Below are positions 1-7,276 of a stretch of 47,018 nt of DNA, piece after piece. Every line of letters begins with the position of its first letter. The stretch's first letter is position 1. The notes under the pieces were generated by a model. It saw only the letters and a program-made list of their open reading frames with translations, was not told the origin of the DNA and did not search any database. Source of the DNA: DASVAL01 sp035649575 (GTDB lineage: Bacteria > Planctomycetota > UBA1135 > UBA2386); NCBI GenBank assembly GCA_035649575.1, contig DASRJH010000224.1:1-47018 (forward strand). Direction: 5' to 3'. Made by a program: the position numbers and the translations under genes.

Positions 1-767
1 CCGTTCGCGAGCGCCTCGAGCACGGGCATGCCGAACCCTTCGAACAACGAGCACTGCACGACGGCGCGGCAGGAACCGAGTAGCTCTAGCTTCGCGGACT
101 CGTCGACGTAGTCGTCCGGCGGACCGACGAAGCGCAGCTCGGGCAGGCGCGGGTTCCGTCGGCGCGCGATTGTGTGGGCCTGCCGCACGCGGTCGCGGTT
201 CTTGCGCGGCCGGTCGTCGCCGAGCACGAGCAGTGGGCCGCAGCGTTGTGCCGTGGCGCCGGGTCGGGGCTGCTCACCGAGCTCCGTGCCATGCGCGATG
301 ACGTGGACTGGCGGCGCACTGCTTCGCAACAGCGTGGCGACGTCGCGGGCCGTGAATGCCGAGGGTGCGACGATCGCCGCGGCCGAGCGCAGCGCTCGCC
401 TCGTGACCGACCTGCGCCACAGAGTCGATTGTTCTTGGAGCTCGGGATGCAGCCACGGCAGATCGTGCACCGTGGCGATCGTCGCGCAGCCCGCCCGCAG
501 CGGCACGGCGGCGACCGAACTGTGCAGCACGTCGGCTCGGAGCTCGCGCAGCAACCGAGGCAAGGCGAGCTGGCGGCGCAGCGCGCCGCGCGGCGCCGGC
601 ACGAACTCGACCCTTGTGAGCGGCGGCCTCGCGGCACCCGTCGGCAGCATCATCACACACCGGCTATCGAGCTCCGCGTAGGCGGCGAGTGCGTTGAGGA
701 AGGCGCGGCCGACGCCGGTGATGGGGCCATCGCCGAGACACGCGCCGTCGAAGACGACCGTCCTCAA
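1..767 (-). CDS. GT4-family glycosyltransferase, C-terminus cut by window edge
   Basis: About 255 codons are present; the 3' end lies outside the window. Reading from TTG at 767, the protein begins LRTVVFDGACLGDGP and continues ITGVGRAFLNALAAYAE, the usual N-terminal Rossmann start of GT4 transferases. It carries TVHDLPWLHPEL, an APSAFTARDV segment and, near the window edge, EGFGMPVLE, the E-x7-E motif that binds the sugar-nucleotide donor. The TTG overlaps the TGA of the upstream glycosyltransferase (764-766), so the pair is translationally coupled. The likely role is sugar transfer in polysaccharide or LPS assembly on the cytoplasmic side of the membrane; donor and acceptor cannot be read from the sequence. 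Shorter starts are possible but would remove the first beta strand. Confidence 0.82.
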   Translation of the reverse strand, partial: MRTVVFDGACLGDGPITGVGRAFLNALAAYAELDSRCVMMLPTGAARPPLTRVEFVPAPRGALRRQLALPRLLRELRADVLHSSVAAVPLRAGCATIATVHDLPWLHPELQEQSTLWRRSVTRRALRSAAAIVAPSAFTARDVATLLRSSAPPVHVIAHGTELGEQPRPGATAQRCGPLLVLGDDRPRKNRDRVRQAHTIARRRNPRLPELRFVGPPDDYVDESAKLELLGSCRAVVQCSLFEGFGMPVLEALAN

Positions 768-1840
768 GACGCCACCTCGCGGTAGATGGCCAGGTGCGAC
801 GCGGCACAATCCCGCCAGCGGAACCTCGCGGCGGCCGCGCGGCCGGCCGTGCGCAGGCGTGTGCGCAGGGTCTCGTCGCGCAGCGTGCGTTCGATCGCCT
901 CGGCGAGAGCCGCCGGGTTCGTGGCATCGACGAACGAGAGGTCGCCGAGCTCGCGCAGCGGGGCGATGTCGTTGGCGACCACGGGCACACCGAGCTGCAT
1001 CGCCTCGAGCGGCGGAAAGCCGAACCCCTCCCAGAGCGAGGGATACACGAGCAGCTCGGCGTGCTCGAGCAGCGGCCAGACCGCGTCGTCGTCGACGTCG
1101 GGTCGCCATTCGACGTGCCCGCTGCGCGTCGCCTCGCGCAGAGCCGCCACCTCGCCGTCACAGGCCCAGCCGATGCGGCCGATCACGACGAGCAGCGGTC
1201 GTTCGCCGCGCAGCGCCGACCACGCCTGCAGCAGGGCTCGGTGGTTCTTGCGTGGCTCGATCGTGCCGAGGCAAAGCACGTAGGGGCGGCCACCCAGCGG
1301 ATGCGGGCTCTGCGGCGCACAACGCGCGTGGTCGGCGCCGAACGGCACGACGTGTACTCTGGCGTCGGGTGCAAGTCCGCGCAGGTCGGCGGCCGTCGCT
1401 TGCGATGGCACGATGACAGCGCTGGCTCTCGCGATCGCCTGCTGCGTGCGTTCGCGCAGAGTGGTTGCATTGGCGCCGTGCCATGTGGGGTCGCGCACGA
1501 ACGCGAGGTCGTGCACGGTCAGCACAACCTTGGCTCGAGACACCGGCGGCTGCACGTAGTCGGTCCAGTGGAACACCGGCACGGACCCGGCGAGGCGATC
1601 GCAACCCAACCCCACGCGCGAGAGCCATGGCAGGCTGCGGCCCGGGATCGGCAGGCGATGCAGAAACGCCGCTGCGGGCAGCTGCACGCGGCACCGCGCG
1701 CGCGCCAGCGAGTGCGCGAACAGGTGCAACTCGACGCCGCCGTCGGCGGCCAACGCACGTGCGAGTTCGCGCGTGGCGCGCCCGATGCCAGCGGCGGTCA
1801 GCAGGGCGGGGCGGTAGTCGAGAGCGATCGGCAGGGCCAC
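764..1840 (-). CDS. GT4-family glycosyltransferase
   Basis: A 358-residue group 1 glycosyltransferase. In order I see IALDYRPALLTAAGIGRATREL (read as two blocks, N-terminal fold), VLTVHDLAFVRDPTWH, an IVPSQATAADL segment, YVLCLGTIEPRKNHRALL (donor-binding hinge) and EGFGFPPLEAMQLGVPVV with the E-x7-E motif, ending AIYREVAS. These match family GT4 mannosyl- or rhamnosyl-transferases. The frame stays open far upstream, but the neighbour at 1915 and the homology both require a start near 1840. GTG at 1840 is the only usable start codon and has no clear Shine-Dalgarno sequence. An AGGAGG sits about 55 bp upstream, so the start is uncertain. It overlaps the next glycosyltransferase by 4 bp, suggesting a surface-polysaccharide operon. 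Confidence 0.85.
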   Translation of the reverse strand: MALPIALDYRPALLTAAGIGRATRELARALAADGGVELHLFAHSLARARCRVQLPAAAFLHRLPIPGRSLPWLSRVGLGCDRLAGSVPVFHWTDYVQPPVSRAKVVLTVHDLAFVRDPTWHGANATTLRERTQQAIARASAVIVPSQATAADLRGLAPDARVHVVPFGADHARCAPQSPHPLGGRPYVLCLGTIEPRKNHRALLQAWSALRGERPLLVVIGRIGWACDGEVAALREATRSGHVEWRPDVDDDAVWPLLEHAELLVYPSLWEGFGFPPLEAMQLGVPVVANDIAPLRELGDLSFVDATNPAALAEAIERTLRDETLRTRLRTAGRAAAARFRWRDCAASHLAIYREVAS

Positions 1841-1914
1841 GAGGATGGGAGCGCGTTCAGTCGCTGCGACACAGGGACGGTCGCGACGGTATCCTCCTTC
1901 CTGTCCGGACCGGC

Positions 1915-3435
1915 ATGCAACGAAGCTCCGCCACGTTCCTGTTGGCCGCGGCCATCCTGGTCGGGGCCGCCGCCATCGGGTGGTGGTTGAGTGCCGACGA
2001 CGGGTTGCCGCCGCCCGCGATCGAGGGGTCTGGGCCGGGAACGGCCGGCCCGGCACCGCGGGTGGATTCGCCGTCTTCGCTGCCGCCCGATGCTCTGCGC
2101 GTCGTGGTCGAGGTGCAGGCGCGCGAACGTTACGTGCCGCCGCCGCCGCAACGCGCGCAGGCCGTTCGTGCCTCGGATGGTTTGGAGCTGCCCACACAGC
2201 TGCTGGCAGGCGTCGGCGCCGGCTTCGACGCGCCGAGCAAGAACGCGGGCATCGCCGCAGCGCTGATCGATTTCGAGGGCGTTCGCCTCGTGCGCCAGGT
2301 GCCGGTCGGCGAAGCCGTGAGCCGGACGGTCGTCGGGGCGCGCGTTGCGACGCGTGGACGCATCCAGGATGGGGCGCAGAAGGCGATCGCGGGGGCGCGT
2401 GTCTGGCTCGGCGAGCAGGATGCCGAGGGCCAGGCGCGTGAAGTTCTGACCGACGAAGAGGGCGCGTTCGAGCTCGACACGCCGTCGGGCGAGGGTGTGC
2501 CGTTCGTCGTGCGCGCGGCAGGCTTCGCGGCCGCGTGGCGACCCGTCGCGGTCGCGCCAGCAGGCCCCGACCTGCAGATGATCCTGCAGCCAGGCGGCGT
2601 GCTCGAGGTGCAACTCGCAGTGATGGGCACGGGCCTGGACCAGGCGCGTCTGTTCGTCGTGCCGACCGCCAACGTGACGTCGGAGCTCTCGCAGTTTCCA
2701 TTCTTCCTGCAGGCGATGACCGATGGCGCTGCCGTCGACGACAACGGGCGCGGGAGGCTCGTCGAGTTGCCGGCGAACGGCAGGGTCGGCGTTCTCGTCC
2801 GCCATCCGATGGCACCTGCCACCGCGGCGCACGAGGTCGCGCTCGCGGGCAAGGTGACGTCCGCGATCGTGCAGTTGAAGCTCTGCGAGGCGAAGTGGTC
2901 CGGTCAGGTCGTCGACCCTGCCGGCCAACCGATGGCCGGGGTCTCGGTGTGGTCGCTGCCGGCGCGTGCGAGCCTCGCGGCCGTGGGATCGGTGCGCCTG
3001 CTGCCGCCGCATCTCGAGGTCCTCGGCGCATGCATGTCGCGCACGGACGAGCAGGGTGCGTTCGTGCTCGGCGGTCTTTCGGGCGAAGGTTCGGTCCTGG
3101 CATTGCGCGCGCACGGCTGTGCCGGACGCGACCTCGTCTGGTCCGCCGTCGGTTCTCAGTCACGTTTCGTGCTCGCTCCGTGGCAAGGCGGAGAGCCGTC
3201 GCTGCGTCTCTTGCCGCCCGCGGCCGGGGCGGCATGGGTTGCCGAAGCCGATCTCGCCGGTGGCATCCGCGCCACGCTCGAAAAGGACCAGCCGTGGCAG
3301 GTCTCGTTGCCACACGCGGGCCGCTTCGACGTGAAGCTCACTCTTTTCTCGGGAACGACGCAGCGCGCGTCGAAGACGTTCCCCGACGTTCATGCCACAG
3401 GAGTCGTGGAACTGCAGACGCCGCGGCCCGAGTGA
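1915..3435 (+). CDS. membrane-anchored protein with carboxypeptidase-regulatory-like domains
   Basis: A 506-residue protein of unknown specific function. Residues 6-25 (ATFLLAAAILVGAAAIGWWL) form one membrane anchor or uncleaved signal, followed by a Pro/Gly-rich linker. Two stretches resemble carboxypeptidase regulatory-like (transthyretin-fold) repeats: VVGARVATRGRIQDGAQKAI then GARVWLG with TDEEGAFELDTP, and WSGQVVDPAGQPMAGVSV with RTDEQGAFVLGGL. Such repeats usually form extracytoplasmic beta-sandwiches, so an envelope location is expected. ATG 1915 gives the signal-like N-terminus; the frame is open further upstream but runs antisense through the glycosyltransferase. A TATCCT hexamer at 1890-1895 could be its -10 element. 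Confidence 0.8.
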   Translation: MQRSSATFLLAAAILVGAAAIGWWLSADDGLPPPAIEGSGPGTAGPAPRVDSPSSLPPDALRVVVEVQARERYVPPPPQRAQAVRASDGLELPTQLLAGVGAGFDAPSKNAGIAAALIDFEGVRLVRQVPVGEAVSRTVVGARVATRGRIQDGAQKAIAGARVWLGEQDAEGQAREVLTDEEGAFELDTPSGEGVPFVVRAAGFAAAWRPVAVAPAGPDLQMILQPGGVLEVQLAVMGTGLDQARLFVVPTANVTSELSQFPFFLQAMTDGAAVDDNGRGRLVELPANGRVGVLVRHPMAPATAAHEVALAGKVTSAIVQLKLCEAKWSGQVVDPAGQPMAGVSVWSLPARASLAAVGSVRLLPPHLEVLGACMSRTDEQGAFVLGGLSGEGSVLALRAHGCAGRDLVWSAVGSQSRFVLAPWQGGEPSLRLLPPAAGAAWVAEADLAGGIRATLEKDQPWQVSLPHAGRFDVKLTLFSGTTQRASKTFPDVHATGVVELQTPRPE

Positions 3436-3472
3436 GGCGCCCTGCTCGCTTTGCGGCCCGCTCGAACGGTGT

Positions 3473-3478
3473 TACGGT
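3473..3478 (+). promoter_or_regulatory. possible -10 element, leaderless start of the HD gene
   Basis: TACGGT ends 9 nt before the GTG start at 3488. TTGCGG lies 16 bp upstream of it as a possible -35. No Shine-Dalgarno sequence lies between, so the transcript may begin at or very near the start codon. Two other genes here show the same arrangement (TACGCT at 7263, TACGGT at 15660). Confidence 0.4.
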
Positions 3479-3487
3479 CGCAGCTTC

Positions 3488-4831
3488 GTGAGCATCCTGC
3501 GCGATCCGGTCCACGGCGACATCGAACTCTCGCGCGACGAACTGCGGCTCGTCGACACGGCGGAGTTCCAGCGGCTGCGCGGCATCAAGCAGTTGGGCAG
3601 CGCCTGCCTCGTCTATCCGGGGGCCACGCATTCGCGCTTCGAACACTCGATCGGCACCCTGCACGTGTGCGAGCAGTTGCTCGCGGCGTGCAACAAGAAC
3701 GCGGCGCGCGATCCCGCCGGCTGCCACCACGTGACCGATGACGAACGCCGCATCCTGCGCACCGCGGCGCTGCTGCACGACGTCACACACATTCCGTATG
3801 GACACAACATCGAGGACCAGACGGGCCTGCTGCCGAGACACGATCGTCCCGAGCGCTTCGAGGCCGTGCTCGGCGACACCGAGCTCGGTGCCGAGCTCGA
3901 CCGCCAGGGCTTTCGCACCGACGTGCTCGCGATCCTGACGGGCGTGGGCCGGTCGCTTCCGGCCTTCTGGCGCCAGGTCGTCAGCGACACGGTCGATGCC
4001 GACCTGCTCGACTACCTGCGCCGCGACGCGCATTACACGGGGCTCGAGCTGCGCTACGACCGGCGCGTCATCGACTACTTCCGCATCGACCGGGCGAGCC
4101 AGCGGCTGTTCGTGGACTGCGAGAAGAACGGCATGCTGCGCGAGGACATCGTGTCCGAGCTGCTGCGTGTGCTCGAGTGCCGCTACCACTTCAGCGAACG
4201 CGTCTACTACCACCACGCCAAGATCGCGGCGGGGGCGCTGCTGTCGCGCATGGTCGAGCTCGCGATGCGCGCCGGACGGCTCGAGGCCACCGAGCTGCAG
4301 CAGATGACGGACGAGTCACTGATCGTGCACCTCGCCGGGCTCGATCTGGGCGACGCGGCGGCCACGGAACGGCTGCACCGCTTCGTGGCGCGATTCCGCC
4401 GCCGTGCGTTGCCCAAGCGCGTGCTCGTGCTGCCGTACTACCAGAACCAGGGCGTCCAGGACGAACTGCTCGCGCGCTACTTCACGCCGGAGCAGCCCGA
4501 GCCGCGTTTTGCGTGGGAAGCGGCGATGGAGGCGAAGGCGAAGCAAGCACTCGGGCAGCCGATGGACGTGATCCTCTACTGCCCGAAGCGCCGCATGCAG
4601 CTCAAGGAGGCGAAGACGCTGGTCCGCTTTCCTGGCTCCGGCGAGCGCACGCTGCCGCTCGACGCGTTCAGCGAGCAGATCCCGCGGTTGCGCGACCTCG
4701 CCGAGAGCTACCCGCGCATGTGGAAGCTCTACGTGTTCACGTCGGTCGAGGACAAGGTGGTGCGGCGGCGGTTGCAGGAGCTCTGTCTCGCGGCGTTGCC
4801 GGCCGCCTGCCGCAACGCGCTCGTGTTGTGA
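3488..4831 (+). CDS. HD-domain phosphohydrolase (COG1078-like)
   Basis: A 447-residue HD superfamily phosphohydrolase. It starts VSILRDPVHGDIELSRDE, the characteristic N-terminus of COG1078/SAMHD1-like proteins. Metal ligands are visible: H53 in HSRFEHSIG, H97-D98 in LLHDVTHIPYGHN, and a later conserved aspartate in DTVDADLLDYLRRDA. Relatives act as dNTP triphosphohydrolases or nucleotidases; the substrate here is unknown. GTG 3488 gives the conserved first residues and lies 9 nt after a TACGGT -10-like hexamer. The gene ends 10 bp from the convergent exonuclease gene. Confidence 0.88.
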   Translation: MSILRDPVHGDIELSRDELRLVDTAEFQRLRGIKQLGSACLVYPGATHSRFEHSIGTLHVCEQLLAACNKNAARDPAGCHHVTDDERRILRTAALLHDVTHIPYGHNIEDQTGLLPRHDRPERFEAVLGDTELGAELDRQGFRTDVLAILTGVGRSLPAFWRQVVSDTVDADLLDYLRRDAHYTGLELRYDRRVIDYFRIDRASQRLFVDCEKNGMLREDIVSELLRVLECRYHFSERVYYHHAKIAAGALLSRMVELAMRAGRLEATELQQMTDESLIVHLAGLDLGDAAATERLHRFVARFRRRALPKRVLVLPYYQNQGVQDELLARYFTPEQPEPRFAWEAAMEAKAKQALGQPMDVILYCPKRRMQLKEAKTLVRFPGSGERTLPLDAFSEQIPRLRDLAESYPRMWKLYVFTSVEDKVVRRRLQELCLAALPAACRNALVL

Positions 4832-4841
4832 GCTTCCTCGG

Positions 4842-5954
4842 CTACTGCTTGTTCGCGGTCCAGTCGCCGCGATACCGCAACACGAGGTGGCGCAGCTTGC
4901 GATAGATCGCACTCGTCGCGCGAACGTCGTGTGCGTTGTACTCGGCGATCTTCGCGATCTCGCCCTTCGCGTAGGCCGGCGCCACCATCGACCCGTCCAT
5001 GACTTCCTTGGGGCTGTCGATGCCGAGCGCCCAGCACACGACGTTGAGGCTCGACGGGCCGCGATTGCGCTGCGTCAGCAGCTCGTAGAGGTCGAGGTGG
5101 GGGCGCAGCGACCAGCGGTCCGACACGAGGTCGCGGCGCGCCGGGATGCCGTGGATCACGCTGCGCGTGACGAGGAACGGCACGTCGAAGCCGCGGCCGT
5201 TGAACGACACGACCGTTTCGGCCTTGCCCGCGAGTGCCCAGAACGAGCGCAGCAGATCGGCTTCGCTCATCGGCCGCAGCCAGGCCGGGCAGTCGGGGAT
5301 CGTCGTGCCGTCGGGCGGCACCGCGAGCACGGTCACCGCGTCCTCGCCGGGTTGCGCGTCGCCGTCGCCGATCGCGAGCGACACGACCTTGCCGAAGAAC
5401 GGGCTCATGCCCATGAACTTCTTCGACTCCGCCTCGACGACGTCGGGCTCCGCGAACTTGCGCGTCGTGTAGCCGATCAGCGCCTCGGCGATGTCGTGCG
5501 GCAGGTCCCTGCGGTCGAACGCGGGCACCGTCTCGATGTCGAAGACGAGCGTCCGGCAGCAGAGGTCCTCGACGGCAGCCAGCGCCGGATCGACGAGCTG
5601 GCCCATGTCGAAGCCCTCGGGGGCCTGCGCGGGATCGATGACCTTGAGCCGCTCGATGACGAGCTGTGCTGTGTAGCCGGGGCGCTCCTTGAAGCGGCCG
5701 CGGACCTTGACCGGGCCGCCCTTTTGCGCGGCCTTGGCGGCTGCCATCGCTTCGGGCGAGTTGTCCCAGATCTTCGCCTCGATGACCGCGTGTACGTCGG
5801 CGAGCTCGACGACGAGATAGGGCTTCTGGTCCTTGGTCAGGAACTCCTTGACGTCGCGCAGCTGGGCGAACACGTCCCATTCGTGCTCGGCCACCTCGAG
5901 CGCCGCGAGGTTCGCGGCCTGCTCGACGCGCCTCGGGAGCTCCTCGCCGTTCAC
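4842..5954 (-). CDS. OB-fold plus PolB-like 3'-5' exonuclease
   Basis: A 370-residue two-domain protein. Residues about 20-110 (WDVFAQLRDVKEFLTKD, then YLVVELADVHAVIEAKIWD and GGPVKVRGRFKE) look like the OB fold found at the N-terminus of YhaM-type nucleases. Residues about 133-360 are a DEDDy exonuclease of the PF10108 (DNA_pol_B_exo2) type: VFDIET gives D139 and E141, SFNGRGFDVPF gives D257, and YNAHD gives Y339 and D343, so all catalytic residues are intact. Expected activity is metal-dependent 3'-5' digestion of DNA or RNA in the cytoplasm. GTG 5954 overlaps the TGA of the aminotransferase (GTGA), so expression is coupled. The OB-plus-PF10108 combination is uncommon to my knowledge. Confidence 0.82.
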   Translation of the reverse strand: MNGEELPRRVEQAANLAALEVAEHEWDVFAQLRDVKEFLTKDQKPYLVVELADVHAVIEAKIWDNSPEAMAAAKAAQKGGPVKVRGRFKERPGYTAQLVIERLKVIDPAQAPEGFDMGQLVDPALAAVEDLCCRTLVFDIETVPAFDRRDLPHDIAEALIGYTTRKFAEPDVVEAESKKFMGMSPFFGKVVSLAIGDGDAQPGEDAVTVLAVPPDGTTIPDCPAWLRPMSEADLLRSFWALAGKAETVVSFNGRGFDVPFLVTRSVIHGIPARRDLVSDRWSLRPHLDLYELLTQRNRGPSSLNVVCWALGIDSPKEVMDGSMVAPAYAKGEIAKIAEYNAHDVRATSAIYRKLRHLVLRYRGDWTANKQ

Positions 5955-7138
5955 GTTGCCTCCGCGTATGCGCGGAGCCGCACCATGGCGGCGGCCAGCT
6001 GATCCATGGCCGCCGCGTAGCTGAGTCGCACGAAGCCGGGGATCGCGAACGCGCTGCCCGGCACGGTCGCTAGCAGGTGCTGGTCGAGCAGCTGTTCGCA
6101 GAGCGTGACGTCATCGATGCCGCGCCGCCGGCACAGCTCGCGCGCGTCGACGAGCGCGTAGAACGCGCCACGCGGCGCCGCGAGGCGGAGGCCCGGAATC
6201 TTGTTCACCTCGCGCACCAGATACTGGCGGCGCTCGTCGAACGCGCGCATGCGGCTCGCCTGGTCGTCGGGCAGCGGCGTGTTGCAGGCGACCAGCATCG
6301 CCTCCTGGCTGATCGTGCACGGATTGCCGAGCAGCTGGCTCTGCAGGCGGCCTGCGGCCTCGACGATCGCGCGTGGGCCCGCGAGAAAGCTCGTGCGCCA
6401 GCCAGTCAGCGTGTGGCTCTTCGTGAAGCCGTTGACGACGATCGTGCGCTCGCGCGCACCCGGCAGCGACGCCGGCGAGACGTGAATCGCCCCGTCGTAG
6501 AGCAGCGTCGCGTAGATCTCGTCGGAGACGAGCCAGAGGTCATTGGCCTTCGCCGTGTCGACGATCGCCTGGATCTGGGCCCGGTCGGGGCACGCACCCG
6601 ATGGGTTGTTCGGGAAGTTCAGGATGATGCCCTTCGCGCGGTGTTTCTTCGCTGCGGCTTCGATCGCGGCGCTGCCGTGTACGAAGCCCTGCTCGGGCAC
6701 TGCCGGCAGCACGATCGGCGTGCCGGAGGCCATCGTGACGAGGGCCGGATACGAGACCCAGTACGGTGCGAGGATCAGCACCGTGTCGCCCGGTTCGACG
6801 ATGGCGTCGAGCGCCATGTGCAGCGCACCCTTCGCGCCGGCACAGACCATGACCTCGTCGGCGGCGTACGAGAGGCCGAAGGTGCTGCTCAACCACCCGG
6901 CACCGGCCGCGCGCAGCTCCGGAATGCCGGATGCCGCCGTGTAGCGCGTCTTGCCCTGCTCGATCGCGCGGATTCCGGCGCGCGCGATCGTGTCCGGTGT
7001 CGGGAAGTCCGGCTCACCGGCGCCGAGCGACACGACATCGAGACCACTCTGCTTCATGCGCGCGGCTCTTGCCGAGATCGCGAGGGTCACCGATTCCTCG
7101 ATGCGGCGGGATCGGGCGTTGGGGACGAGTCCGGCCAT
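5951..7138 (-). CDS. class I/II aminotransferase, aspartate-aminotransferase type
   Basis: A 395-residue PLP-dependent fold-type I aminotransferase. It begins MAGLVPNARSRRIEESVTLA and carries VVSLGAGEPDFPTPD, the hallmark of aspartate/prephenate aminotransferases. Further on come NFPNNPSGACPD, SDEIYATLLYDG and the Schiff-base lysine in GFTKSHTLTGWR. The substrate is likely aspartate or a related amino acid with 2-oxoglutarate. ATG 7138 is chosen over earlier in-frame codons because it matches the family N-terminus. It is the first gene of a two-gene operon with the exonuclease (4-bp overlap) and is divergent from the gene at 7277. Confidence 0.9.
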   Translation of the reverse strand: MAGLVPNARSRRIEESVTLAISARAARMKQSGLDVVSLGAGEPDFPTPDTIARAGIRAIEQGKTRYTAASGIPELRAAGAGWLSSTFGLSYAADEVMVCAGAKGALHMALDAIVEPGDTVLILAPYWVSYPALVTMASGTPIVLPAVPEQGFVHGSAAIEAAAKKHRAKGIILNFPNNPSGACPDRAQIQAIVDTAKANDLWLVSDEIYATLLYDGAIHVSPASLPGARERTIVVNGFTKSHTLTGWRTSFLAGPRAIVEAAGRLQSQLLGNPCTISQEAMLVACNTPLPDDQASRMRAFDERRQYLVREVNKIPGLRLAAPRGAFYALVDARELCRRRGIDDVTLCEQLLDQHLLATVPGSAFAIPGFVRLSYAAAMDQLAAAMVRLRAYAEAT

Positions 7139-7262
7139 GGTCGCAGTAGAACGCGCTCGGCGGGCGAAGGCAAACCCGCGCAGGATTCGACGCAGCGGGG
7201 GAAGATCGCGGCGAGGCGCGCCGTCTAGCCACCTCGGCCTCCTTGCGGACCGCACGGGCCGC

Positions 7263-7268
7263 TACGCT
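7263..7268 (+). promoter_or_regulatory. possible -10 element, leaderless start of gene at 7277
   Basis: TACGCT lies 8 nt before the ATG at 7277 with no ribosome-binding site between. The best -35-like hexamer (TTGCGG) is only 14 bp upstream, so the promoter is weakly supported on its own. Its position repeats that seen before 3488 and 15673. Confidence 0.33.
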
Positions 7269-7276
7269 GCGCGAAG

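Noticed and set aside
1841..3313. In-frame upstream extension of the glycosyltransferase to almost 850 residues
   Set aside because: The extra part is low-complexity Arg/Pro/Ala sequence antisense to a real gene. The GT4 fold starts near 1840.
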